Shown here in pieces: positions 17,356-24,914 of a DNA stretch of 64,000 nucleotides. Position 1 is the first letter of the stretch, and each line of letters begins with the position of its first letter. The translations under genes were made by a program, and so were the position numbers. Origin of the DNA: an uncultured Collinsella sp. (GTDB taxonomy: Bacteria > Actinomycetota > Coriobacteriia > Coriobacteriales > Coriobacteriaceae); contig CAUHHV010000003.1 in assembly GCA_959606065.1 (NCBI GenBank), forward strand, positions 42,127 to 106,126, given 5' to 3'. The notes under the pieces were generated by a model, which was not told the origin of the DNA, ran no database searches, and saw only the letters and a program-made list of their open reading frames with translations.

Positions 17356-17392
17356 AACCTGCCAAAATTAACCTGTCCCTTTTTGGCAGGTT
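17356..17392. repeat. Stem-loop element 3 (inverted), GGGACAG core, inside the TerB-N operon
   Basis: AACCTGCCAAAA (17356-17367) pairs perfectly with TTTTGGCAGGTT (17381-17392). Read on the minus strand, the loop is AGGGACAGGTTAA, matching the loops of the elements at 2409 and 3243. It overlaps the stop codon of the ATPase gene and precedes the helicase gene, so it could tune expression between the two. Confidence 0.65.
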
Positions 17393-18695
17393 AGATGGTG
17401 AATTCGGCGAAGTTACGGTCGCCGCCTGCGGTGCCGGTGTCGCCTGTTGCTGCTGCCGGCACCAGCGCGTCGCCGCCGACGCTTTGCAGCAGCTCGGCTA
17501 CGTTGGCGTCGGGGTTCTGGCATAGGATGTCGAGCAGCTCGATAAAGTCGCGAATGACTTCACGCGGCGTCAGATGTGTGTCGGCTCCCACACGACCGAA
17601 CTCGATCTTGAGGAAGTCCACCAAGTCGTTCTCGGTAAGCGTGGGCGTCCAGCCAAAGTAGCCGGCGTGAATTTGCATGAGTTTTTCGATCAGCACCAGC
17701 AGCTCCTCGTAGGTGAGTGGCTGCAGACGGATGATGGGCGCGAGCATGTCCTTAAGGTCCTCGCGTGCAAAGCGGCCTTGAGCGAGTCGGCTGCGCAGGG
17801 CCTCGTAGGAGAACACGCCGCGGCGGCGGTCTTCGATGGAGGTTGGCGTGCCGCCCATGATCATGCCCAGGTACTGCGCCTTGCCCTGGAGTGTGTCGTT
17901 GTACATGGTCAGGATCTTCTCGTAGTTGTACTGGCGCGTGATCGCGTTGGGAATCTTATACAGATTCACGAGCTCGTCGATGAGCACCAACATACCCTTG
18001 TAGCCGCTGCAGACCAAAAAACGCGCGATGAGCTTAACGTAGTCGTACCAGTCGTCATCGCTGATGATGGTCGAGGAGCCCAGCTCGGCGCGAGCCTCGC
18101 TCTTGGTACGGTATTCGCCGCGGATCCATTTGGTCACGCGGCTCATGGCTTCTTCGTCGCCCTCGGATACGGCCGTGCGATAGCGGCGGAGCATGCGGGT
18201 GAAGTCGAAGCCGTGGACCATTTCCTCGAGCGGGGCCAGTTGGGCATTGACAACCGACTCGTCGACGTCGGCGTACGAGGCGACCCAGCGATCAAGAATA
18301 AGGTTGAGCGCACCGCCCTCGGGGCGCGTCTTGGTCGATATATTGCGTATGAGCTCGCGGTAGGTGGCAAGGCCCTGCCCCTGCCCGCCCTGCAGACGGC
18401 GCTCGGGGGATAAGTCTGCATCGGCGACGACGAATCCCTCACCCATGGCGTGCGTGCGGATGGTCTGGAGCAAAAAGCTCTTGCCGGCGCCGTAACGACC
18501 GACCAGAAAGCGGAAGCTCGCACCACCGTCGGCGATGAGACTCAGATCGGTGAGCAGGGCGCGGATCTCGACCTCGCGCCCTACGGTAATGTAGGGAAGG
18601 CCGATGCGCGGGACCACGCCGCCCTTGAGCGAGTTGAGAATGACGGCAGCGACGCGCTTGGGCACGCGGGGTGCTGCGGATGCGGTATCACTCAT
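17391..18695 (-). CDS. BrxD-like (DUF2791) ATP-binding protein
   Basis: A 434-residue P-loop ATPase resembling BrxD/DUF2791 proteins of BREX systems. The Walker A motif GRYGAGKS is at residues 66-73, and the Walker B strand GMLVLIDEL at about 234-242. A likely sensor segment, MIMGGTPTSIEDRRRG, is near 279. The N-terminus (KRVAAVILNSLKGGVVPRIGL) is the conserved DUF2791 opening. The last 40 residues are low-complexity alanine/glycine/threonine. GAGAGGA precedes the ATG. The ATG lies inside the end of the TerB-N gene (8-base overlap), so the two are coupled. In BREX, BrxD works with an Lhr-like helicase, which also follows here. Confidence 0.85.
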   Translation of the reverse strand: MSDTASAAPRVPKRVAAVILNSLKGGVVPRIGLPYITVGREVEIRALLTDLSLIADGGASFRFLVGRYGAGKSFLLQTIRTHAMGEGFVVADADLSPERRLQGGQGQGLATYRELIRNISTKTRPEGGALNLILDRWVASYADVDESVVNAQLAPLEEMVHGFDFTRMLRRYRTAVSEGDEEAMSRVTKWIRGEYRTKSEARAELGSSTIISDDDWYDYVKLIARFLVCSGYKGMLVLIDELVNLYKIPNAITRQYNYEKILTMYNDTLQGKAQYLGMIMGGTPTSIEDRRRGVFSYEALRSRLAQGRFAREDLKDMLAPIIRLQPLTYEELLVLIEKLMQIHAGYFGWTPTLTENDLVDFLKIEFGRVGADTHLTPREVIRDFIELLDILCQNPDANVAELLQSVGGDALVPAAATGDTGTAGGDRNFAEFTI

Positions 18696-20448
18696 GGTCT
18701 AGGTATCCTCTCACGTCTGCTTCGTAGTCCTCAATAATCTGCGGCCCTGCCGCGCTAAATTCAATTACGGTGTCGCCCACCAGGTCAAAGAGCGCCTCGT
18801 TGATGGTATCGACGAGCATGTCCTCGCTCTGTCCTGAGTGCGCCACTGCCGATGTCGCTTGCGCTGCGTTTTGCTCGAGCAGTGCGCGAAGGAAGGCATC
18901 TGCGGCGGGCGCGAGTTCGTTTGTGGCGTCAGCGGGCGCAGCAGCTGCGAACGCGGGCGTCGGCGCGAGAAGCGGTGCCACGACACCAAACTGTTCGGTG
19001 GATATGGTCGGCTCGTCGGTCAAGTCCTGCCGAATGGGTGCCACGACCGGTTCGACAATCACGTCGGTCGCAGGCTCGGCTTCCGGTTGCCATGAGTCCG
19101 CTGCCTCAGCTTCTGCGGACGCGCTGTCCTCGCGTTCCTCGTCGATTAAAAGCGCTTCGCGCGTTTGCGCAGCGGCGTTCCGAATGTGCCCCAGCTGACT
19201 CAGATCGATATCGATCTTGACGGGCTGGTGTGCGGCGTCCCACGAAAGCCATGCCACAATCTCGTCATCGATAATCTTGGCCAGATATTTGGGGACCTTT
19301 TCTTCCTTAAGGGGATGGGCGGGGTCCAGCGCCAGGCGCAGGCGTTGGTCGCAGGCGCGCATCATTTCACCGAGCTTGCTGCTCTTTTGCCTACTACCGT
19401 GGATACGCATGCATTCCCAAAAGCCGTTTTGGCAACGGTAGATATGGATAGGATCCAGGCGGTATTCGCAGTCCTCGTGGCGCTCGGGCGCAAAGAATAC
19501 GGCCGAGGCAAACATGGTGTAGGGCATGGCCGTCTCCTCCCCAAATAAGCTCGCCACGATGCCGGTCTTTCGGTGCGTGTCATAGTAGCGCGCCATACGG
19601 ACATACACGGCGCACGCCACGTGGCGCAGATCGCGGTGGTAGCTGCGGTCGAGCCGCGAGTTACTTAGGTTGTACGCGGAGAGGGCGTTGATGGCGGCCA
19701 TGAGTCGCTCCTCGCGCACCTCATCGGGCGGAAGGGGGAGCGTGGGCTCGGAGGTTTTGCGACGCTTAGGGGTCTGGCCGGACGGTGCTGGCGCTGGCAC
19801 AAGGTCTCGTGCGGCGCGTCGCAGCTCGATAAGGGCGTTATCGAACATGACGGTTTTAGAGTCACGAAGCAGCTTGGGGTCGAGCCCATGGAACACGGCG
19901 TAATCCTGCAGCCACACGCGCGCAAACCGGTCGATGCCGGGCTCGAAGGCGCGATAGACATCCCAAAAAGCCTTGATCTTGTTAAAACCATCGAGCGGAT
20001 TATCTACGCCAATGCCGCAAATCAGCTCATAGAGATACAGAAAGGCAAAGGACGTAGACGTTTCCTCGACGGTTCCGCGACGCACTTGGGCACGCCAGGT
20101 AAAGTAGCCGCGCAACTGTCGATCGCTCATGGCATTGTAGGTGGGAAAGTACGACTTAAAGGTGCCGTTGTAGGGGCAGTCGTCCTCAAAGTCGGCCATC
20201 AGTAGGCCTTGGCGGTAGAAAAGCTCGGCTTCCGAAAGCCAGCGACCCGCGCCGCCCTCGGGGTCTTCTTGCCAACGCGATATCTCACGCATCTTGCGGT
20301 ACTGGTCGGGGAGGAAGTTCTGCATCTGTCGGCCGGTCTTGAGAATCGGCTCGTCTGCGTAGGTTTCGTTTGAGAAGCGGGCGGACTGATGGGTCCGGGC
20401 CTCGGCCATAATGCGCTCGATGAGCATCTTGATGTCCTGGTCGGCCAC
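18688..20448 (-). CDS. TerB-N domain protein, first gene of helicase/ATPase operon
   Basis: A 586-residue protein whose first half matches the TerB-N domain: residues about 70-180 contain FPTYNAMSDRQLRGYFTWR and FLYLYELICGIG, hallmarks of that family. A second conserved segment, YHRDLRHVACAVYVRMARYY, lies near 280. A long acidic, alanine-rich low-complexity stretch (about 440-540) precedes a short conserved C-terminus that may correspond to TerB-C. I do not see the metal-binding TerB core. The GTG start at 20448 has GAGGAGGAG upstream. The stop overlaps the ATPase start. Families of this kind have been linked to stress or phage defence by gene neighbourhood, not by direct test that I know of. 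Confidence 0.8.
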   Translation of the reverse strand: MADQDIKMLIERIMAEARTHQSARFSNETYADEPILKTGRQMQNFLPDQYRKMREISRWQEDPEGGAGRWLSEAELFYRQGLLMADFEDDCPYNGTFKSYFPTYNAMSDRQLRGYFTWRAQVRRGTVEETSTSFAFLYLYELICGIGVDNPLDGFNKIKAFWDVYRAFEPGIDRFARVWLQDYAVFHGLDPKLLRDSKTVMFDNALIELRRAARDLVPAPAPSGQTPKRRKTSEPTLPLPPDEVREERLMAAINALSAYNLSNSRLDRSYHRDLRHVACAVYVRMARYYDTHRKTGIVASLFGEETAMPYTMFASAVFFAPERHEDCEYRLDPIHIYRCQNGFWECMRIHGSRQKSSKLGEMMRACDQRLRLALDPAHPLKEEKVPKYLAKIIDDEIVAWLSWDAAHQPVKIDIDLSQLGHIRNAAAQTREALLIDEEREDSASAEAEAADSWQPEAEPATDVIVEPVVAPIRQDLTDEPTISTEQFGVVAPLLAPTPAFAAAAPADATNELAPAADAFLRALLEQNAAQATSAVAHSGQSEDMLVDTINEALFDLVGDTVIEFSAAGPQIIEDYEADVRGYLDHE

Positions 20449-20535
20449 CGCTCCTCCTCTCGAACGCAGCTACGGTGACCTCATATCATAGCACAGCATC
20501 AAACAGATGTTCGAGATACCGCTGCGTTGATAGAT

Positions 20536-21252
20536 TTAGAACAGGAGGGCGTATATGACGGCGATGACGACGGAGGGAAGCATATTGGCCGTGCGGAAGG
20601 TCTGAGGACGGATGAGGTTGACGCCGACGCAGAAGATGAGCATGGAGCCTACGAGCGAAAGGCTGTTGAGGGCTGCTGTGGTCATGATGGGGGAGAGCGC
20701 GCCGGCAAACAACGTGATCGTCCCCTGGAACACGGCGACGGGCAGGGCGGAGAAGATGCAGCCGCGGCCAAGCGAGGCCGTCATGGTGCAGACGATGATG
20801 CAGTCCAGTGCGCCCTTGAGGGCAAGCGTTGACCAGTCGCCGAGCAGGCCGTCCTGGATCGATCCCACAATGGCCATGGCGCCGATGCACACGGTGAGTG
20901 AAGTCGAGACAAAAGCGTTGGTGAACTCGTTATCGCCCTCACTGCCAGTCTTGCGCTTGAGCCATTCGCCAAGGTTCTCGATGGAGGCCTCCAAGTTGAT
21001 GGCCTCGCCGATGAGCGAACCGAGCGCAAATGAGACGATGAGCATGGTGGTACCGGTGGTCGCTAGCGCCTTTCCATCGATGATGAGCATCTTTTGCATG
21101 GTGCCGCCCAGGCCGATAAACAGGACGCACAGCCCCGATGCTTTCATGAGCGTGTCTTGGATGCGCGGTGTAATGAAGCGGCCGCCCGCTAATCCCAAAA
21201 GACCGCCCGCAACTAAAAGCGCAACGTTGATGATTGTTCCCAAGCCCGGCAT
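20536..21252 (-). CDS. DUF554 family membrane protein
   Basis: A 238-residue integral membrane protein of the DUF554 family (YdfK/YqgA type), with about six to seven hydrophobic helices. The typical start is MPGLGTIINVALLVAGG; GLGGTMQKM and SIQDGLLGD follow, and the end is rich in hydrophobic residues. The ATG at 21252 is used because AGGAGGG lies just upstream. The longer frame to 21321 has no such site. The family is thought to be a membrane transporter or channel, but no substrate is established. It lies between the TerB-N operon and the exported-protein operon and is probably a separate unit. Confidence 0.85.
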   Translation of the reverse strand: MPGLGTIINVALLVAGGLLGLAGGRFITPRIQDTLMKASGLCVLFIGLGGTMQKMLIIDGKALATTGTTMLIVSFALGSLIGEAINLEASIENLGEWLKRKTGSEGDNEFTNAFVSTSLTVCIGAMAIVGSIQDGLLGDWSTLALKGALDCIIVCTMTASLGRGCIFSALPVAVFQGTITLFAGALSPIMTTAALNSLSLVGSMLIFCVGVNLIRPQTFRTANMLPSVVIAVIYALLF

Positions 21253-21370
21253 GAGCCCTCCTGTATTGATGCCAACGTGGCAATCGTAGCAGAACGAAAT
21301 GCGAGGCACATCGCGACTCATCTAATACGTTATATAAGTGGTATTAGGAATGATGCGCAGCATTTAAGCC

Positions 21371-22801
21371 TCAGGTGGTTGTCGGGACATAGGGATAGTA
21401 GTCAAAGCGCAGTGTCATAAGCCGCTGTGGGGATTCAATAGCCGCGGCGATGATATTGGCATCGCGGGCACGATCAAACCCTTCGAGTTCGATCTGATAC
21501 GAGACGTCTTGCATAATGTCCAGACGTCGCCAGGCTAGAAGTGTGTCGCCATCGAATTCCAAGGTCTTGCCTCCGTCTGGGGCAACGGCGTATAAACGCA
21601 GTTTAGCGGTGGTTGCAGGGTCGACAACCGTGACCTTTTTAATTTCGTTTCGAGTATTCTTGGCGCCCAACAAGGTGAGCAGTGTTGGGGCCACGACCTC
21701 GCCTGATGGCAAAAAGACGACTTCGATGGATTCGGGAAATGCGATGATGGCCGACTTGCGGACGGGCTGATTGGCGGCGGCAACTTCGATGTTTGCAGCA
21801 TCGATGACCTCTGTGTGGTCGAGGGCGGCAAGCACGCAGCAGTTACCTTCATCGATCTCCTGAGGATCAGCAAGTCCCAGACTGTCCGCGAGCTCGGGAT
21901 CGTTTGGACCGGTAGCGGGCTCATTCGGTGCTTCGAAAGAAGCTGGGACGCTGTTTGTCGGCGACGGCGTGTCGCCCGCACCTGCTTCTTTGTCCGTGCT
22001 CTCTTCTTGTATGGTTGCGTTGATGGGTTCGTCGTTTGAGGGGAGCGTCTTGGCGTCAAGCGCGGAGGGGACAATCCCGATGGCTCCGGATCCGTTCCAC
22101 TCCATTTCGAGAAGCGCCGGGTCGGCAAGAATGCGTTGCCTGCTTTGCGCGTGGGCATCGATTTCAATAGGGCCTGCCTCTATCCCTCGTGTAAGGCTGA
22201 GTGATCCGGCTGACTTCTCGAAATGAGCGTCTGTGTCTTTGGTGCTGACGGCGTAGAACAGCAGGGATGCTTCTCCCGCCGCGATGGCATCGGTGCCCGC
22301 CTTGGTCAGCCGCAGCGATGCCGTGAATGAGAGGGTGGGCTGCACATCGTCTGCATTCGCGGCGGCGCAGCCCAGACATATACCGCCTCCTTTCTCGAAA
22401 AACGCACCGTCGAAGGCGACCTTCGCTCCGTTCGCCGAGTCATCGACCGAAGCGATATCGATGCGCAACCCCAAATCGCACGGATCGCCATCTGCATCGA
22501 GCACAATCGAGCGCCATGTGCAGACGGCGCACCCCGCCTGGGAGCCGTTTGCCTTGTTCGAACGATTGATATCCACGACTATCGAGCCGTCCGTATTACG
22601 ACGAAGGCATCCCGAGGTTGAGATTGCGGCCTGTGCGAACGAAAAACGCTTGCACGCAATGGCGCTCGACGGATTTGGTGCGGAGCTTAGGGCTGCTGGT
22701 AAGGAGTCTGCCATGACGGGAGTCGCCCAAGCGGCGACAGGCGTTCCGGTTGCGAGCGCGCCGCAGAGTGCGACGACGGGCAAAAGGTTCTTCGATGCCA
22801 T
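21371..22801 (-). CDS. Large exported protein of unknown function
   Basis: A 476-residue protein with a clear Sec signal peptide (MASKNLLPVVALCGALATG, cleavage near AWA-TP, residue about 26). No later membrane helix or LPxTG sorting signal is seen, so it is probably secreted or held by another exported partner. It has eight or more cysteines outside the signal, including CLRRN, CAVCTW and CLGCAA. A proline/serine/acidic linker lies at about 265-310. The C-terminal part ends with a VVxxxxxxLRFDYYPY-like segment. I recognise no family. It is the last gene of a five-gene operon (ribosome site CTAAGGAG). Confidence 0.75.
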   Translation of the reverse strand: MASKNLLPVVALCGALATGTPVAAWATPVMADSLPAALSSAPNPSSAIACKRFSFAQAAISTSGCLRRNTDGSIVVDINRSNKANGSQAGCAVCTWRSIVLDADGDPCDLGLRIDIASVDDSANGAKVAFDGAFFEKGGGICLGCAAANADDVQPTLSFTASLRLTKAGTDAIAAGEASLLFYAVSTKDTDAHFEKSAGSLSLTRGIEAGPIEIDAHAQSRQRILADPALLEMEWNGSGAIGIVPSALDAKTLPSNDEPINATIQEESTDKEAGAGDTPSPTNSVPASFEAPNEPATGPNDPELADSLGLADPQEIDEGNCCVLAALDHTEVIDAANIEVAAANQPVRKSAIIAFPESIEVVFLPSGEVVAPTLLTLLGAKNTRNEIKKVTVVDPATTAKLRLYAVAPDGGKTLEFDGDTLLAWRRLDIMQDVSYQIELEGFDRARDANIIAAAIESPQRLMTLRFDYYPYVPTTT

Positions 22802-22819
22802 GGGGTCTCCTTAGCTAAT

Positions 22820-23098
22820 TTAGTGCGGCCTGTCCGTGTTTCGTTTCTGGCTGCGTTTGATGTGCAGACCGAGGCCGGCGGTTCCCGCACCTGCTGCCGT
22901 GGCGCCTGCTGCCAAGAGCCATCGTCTGTCGTCTGTCTGTGCCAACGGTTCCTTGCAGTTGCCGCGGTCGAGCTCCGAGAGGTCGACCGTCACTTGCGTG
23001 GCGGCCTGCGCCTGTTCTTGCTGGGCAAAGGCCATGGCTGGCCCAAACGCTAGGATACTGACGGCGGCCAGGGCGACGGCCTTATGCCGTGTGCGCAC
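22820..23098 (-). CDS. Small exported protein with C-terminal membrane segment
   Basis: A protein of about 92 residues. The N-terminus is a signal peptide: basic RTRHK, then a long alanine/leucine core ending AMAFA-QQ. A short polar middle contains CKEPLAQTDDRRW. A second hydrophobic helix (WLLAAGATAAGAGTAGLGL) and a basic tail, KRSQKRN, close the chain. It would cross the membrane with a tiny outer domain, or be anchored by the C-terminal helix. The GTG at 23098 is preferred since it starts a classical signal peptide; an ATG at 23128 would overlap the upstream gene by 47 bases. It sits between two exported-protein genes. Confidence 0.62.
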   Translation of the reverse strand: MRTRHKAVALAAVSILAFGPAMAFAQQEQAQAATQVTVDLSELDRGNCKEPLAQTDDRRWLLAAGATAAGAGTAGLGLHIKRSQKRNTDRPH

Positions 23099-23675
23099 CG
23101 GGCTCGACCGTCCAGGTGATCGTTGCAACCTGATCGCCTTCGCCGGTTACGCGGAAGATGTCGCGCGTGACGCGGGCGACGTTTCCGCTTGTCTTGAGCT
23201 TAATTTTGTCCGTGCCGCCGGCAATGCCCTGGTAGCCCATGTCGAAGGCTGCATTCTTGGAAAGATCGAGGCCCGTCTCCTGCATTGCGGCGCTGGCGTT
23301 CTGGAGTGCGCCGTCGGGGCCGACCTTAAAGTCGATGGAATTCTGCGCGGTTCCGGCCTTGGCGTCGGCGGCAATGGTCCAGGTGTTCATGGCGTCGATC
23401 TTCATGTTGGTGACATGGATGCCGTAGGCCGAATGATTGTCGATGGTGGTCGCGTCTTCTGAGGGGCCCTGAAGCGTGCCGTCGGCCTTGGCGACGAAGG
23501 GAATAACCGTCGGAACTTTGAACTCTACGTTGTCGATCTCGGTCCTGACCATTACTTTCGTGGTTCCAACGCGCCCGGCTGCCAGAGCTGGCGTCGGGGC
23601 GGCGCCCATTGCGAGCGCGAGCCCTGCGCCCACGACGAGCGCTCTGGCTCCGTTCATGTTCCTGGTGATGTCCAT
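23082..23675 (-). CDS. Exported beta-rich protein of unknown function
   Basis: A 197-residue protein with a signal peptide (MDITRNMNGARALVVGAGLA, cleavage near ALA-AGR, about residue 33). The mature part is short strands with many valine, threonine and aspartate residues and no cysteine. It resembles small secreted beta-sandwich proteins, but no named family is evident. AGAAAGGAACG precedes the ATG. It overlaps the downstream small exported gene. The context (anchored protein before, two exported proteins after) suggests an extracellular complex or surface structure. Confidence 0.7.
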   Translation of the reverse strand: MDITRNMNGARALVVGAGLALAMGAAPTPALAAGRVGTTKVMVRTEIDNVEFKVPTVIPFVAKADGTLQGPSEDATTIDNHSAYGIHVTNMKIDAMNTWTIAADAKAGTAQNSIDFKVGPDGALQNASAAMQETGLDLSKNAAFDMGYQGIAGGTDKIKLKTSGNVARVTRDIFRVTGEGDQVATITWTVEPGAHTA

Positions 23676-23765
23676 GGTCGTTCCTTTCTATTCGCCGCGG
23701 GCCGTCCCCGCGATGATTGGACGAATGCTGGTGAATTGCGTGCGGTGTCGCGTCGGCCGAAAAAG

Positions 23766-24275
23766 CTAGTTCTCGGCTTGCTCAACCCGTACCTTGACAC
23801 GTGTCGGATTGCCGTGGCTGTCGAGAGTCTTGGCATCGAGTGCCTGGATCTCGATGTATGCCTCTCCTTCTTTGATGTCGCCGGCGGGGCACGTCTCGAT
23901 TGTCTTGCCGGTCTCGACCACACCGGATTCGTACATGGTCTCGTCGTTTTGGATGACGCGGAATCGCTGGGGAAATTTATTGTCTTGGACGTTTTGCACG
24001 TTGACGCGCAGCTTGCCGTCCTCCTGTAGCTGAGCGACCGGCGCGACCGAAATCGTCATCATGTTGTCGCGGACGATGGCATCGAGCTCATCTTGGATTT
24101 CTTGTCGCGATTTACCCTCTGCCGTCGTGACTGAGGCGCCCGCTTCGGGCACGGGCTGCGACTGCCAGGCGTATAGCCCTACGGCGATGAGGGCGCAGGC
24201 GATAGCCAGGCAGACAACGACGAGTTTCTTGCGACGCCCCAGTCCTGCGAGGCGGGGCGGCTTCTTCGCACTCAT
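23766..24275 (-). CDS. Membrane-anchored extracytoplasmic protein of unknown function
   Basis: A 169-residue protein. After a basic N-terminus (MSAKKPPRLAGLGRRKK) there is one membrane helix (about residues 19-38), then an extracytoplasmic domain of about 130 residues. The strand pattern in IEIQALDAKTLDSHGNPTR and KVRVEQAEN suggests a beta-sandwich. One cysteine lies in IETCPAGD. The start codon overlaps the stop of the upstream gene (ATGA), so the two are coupled. No family is recognised. Confidence 0.72.
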   Translation of the reverse strand: MSAKKPPRLAGLGRRKKLVVVCLAIACALIAVGLYAWQSQPVPEAGASVTTAEGKSRQEIQDELDAIVRDNMMTISVAPVAQLQEDGKLRVNVQNVQDNKFPQRFRVIQNDETMYESGVVETGKTIETCPAGDIKEGEAYIEIQALDAKTLDSHGNPTRVKVRVEQAEN

Positions 24276-24568
24276 GCGGCGTCCTTGGTGGTGTAGACAC
24301 GTGCGAACGTGGACGGGTCCGCTCCAAAGAGCATGTGAAGCATCAGGCGGCGCGAGTAGATGAGCTCGTCAAAGTCGTGAGGGAGCTCGATGTCGTGGAT
24401 ACGCGCGATGTGGTGGGCGAGCGCCGAGAACGACTCGGGGTCGCAGATAACATCGGTGGTGACGTGGTAGACCGCCGTATCGGGGAACGCCTCTTCGTCG
24501 AAAGGCAGGAGATAGGGATCGTCGTCGACCTCGATGGCGACGCCGTACTGGGGCCAGTAATATGCCAT
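24272..24568 (-). CDS. Small cytoplasmic hypothetical protein, first gene of the exported-protein operon
   Basis: A 98-residue soluble protein with no signal peptide or membrane segment. It begins MAYYWPQYGVAIEVDDDPYL and ends in ARVYTTKDAA. A histidine/aspartate-rich part (ALAHHIARIHDIELPHDFD) lies in the second half. GCAGGGAGG precedes the ATG. It is coupled by a 4-base overlap to the anchored protein. I recognise no family. Confidence 0.65.
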   Translation of the reverse strand: MAYYWPQYGVAIEVDDDPYLLPFDEEAFPDTAVYHVTTDVICDPESFSALAHHIARIHDIELPHDFDELIYSRRLMLHMLFGADPSTFARVYTTKDAA

Positions 24569-24914
24569 GGGAACCTCCCTGCTTCTGGGGCCAAAACTTC
24601 TATCGGTTTTGGCTGTCGACGCCGACCGTATCAGCCGCTACTTGACCAATTTCTGACCAAATGCTTGACGGATTGACATCTCCGCAGGTAAAAGGTGGAA
24701 AAAATTACTTCAACTTTTTTCGAGCGACAATCGAGCGGTCGGCGACGGCGGGGCGATATTTGTCAAAAGCATCGTCTGCCGAGGAAATCCAGCCGCTCGC
24801 CGAATTGCACGAACGTAAAAATCGCCAATTATGGAGACGGTCTCGAACACGTCGACGAAACGATGCGGTAACATCTCCCTGCAAACACTGTAGTTAGCTA
24901 AAGGGGGAGTTCGC
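24569..24914. other. Divergent intergenic region with phased TGAC repeats
   Basis: This 346-bp gap separates the minus-strand exported-protein operon from the plus-strand lactate dehydrogenase operon. Four TGAC-containing repeats occur at 24643, 24654, 24666 and 24674; the first three are 11 and 12 bases apart. A/T-rich tracts follow. It presumably holds promoters for both operons, but I cannot place them with confidence. No gene is seen. Confidence 0.5.

Noticed and set aside
14830..20448. Calling the three-gene operon a complete BREX system
   Set aside because: No pglZ, brxC, brxL, methyltransferase or brxA/B is visible on either side, so only the ATPase and helicase resemble BREX parts.
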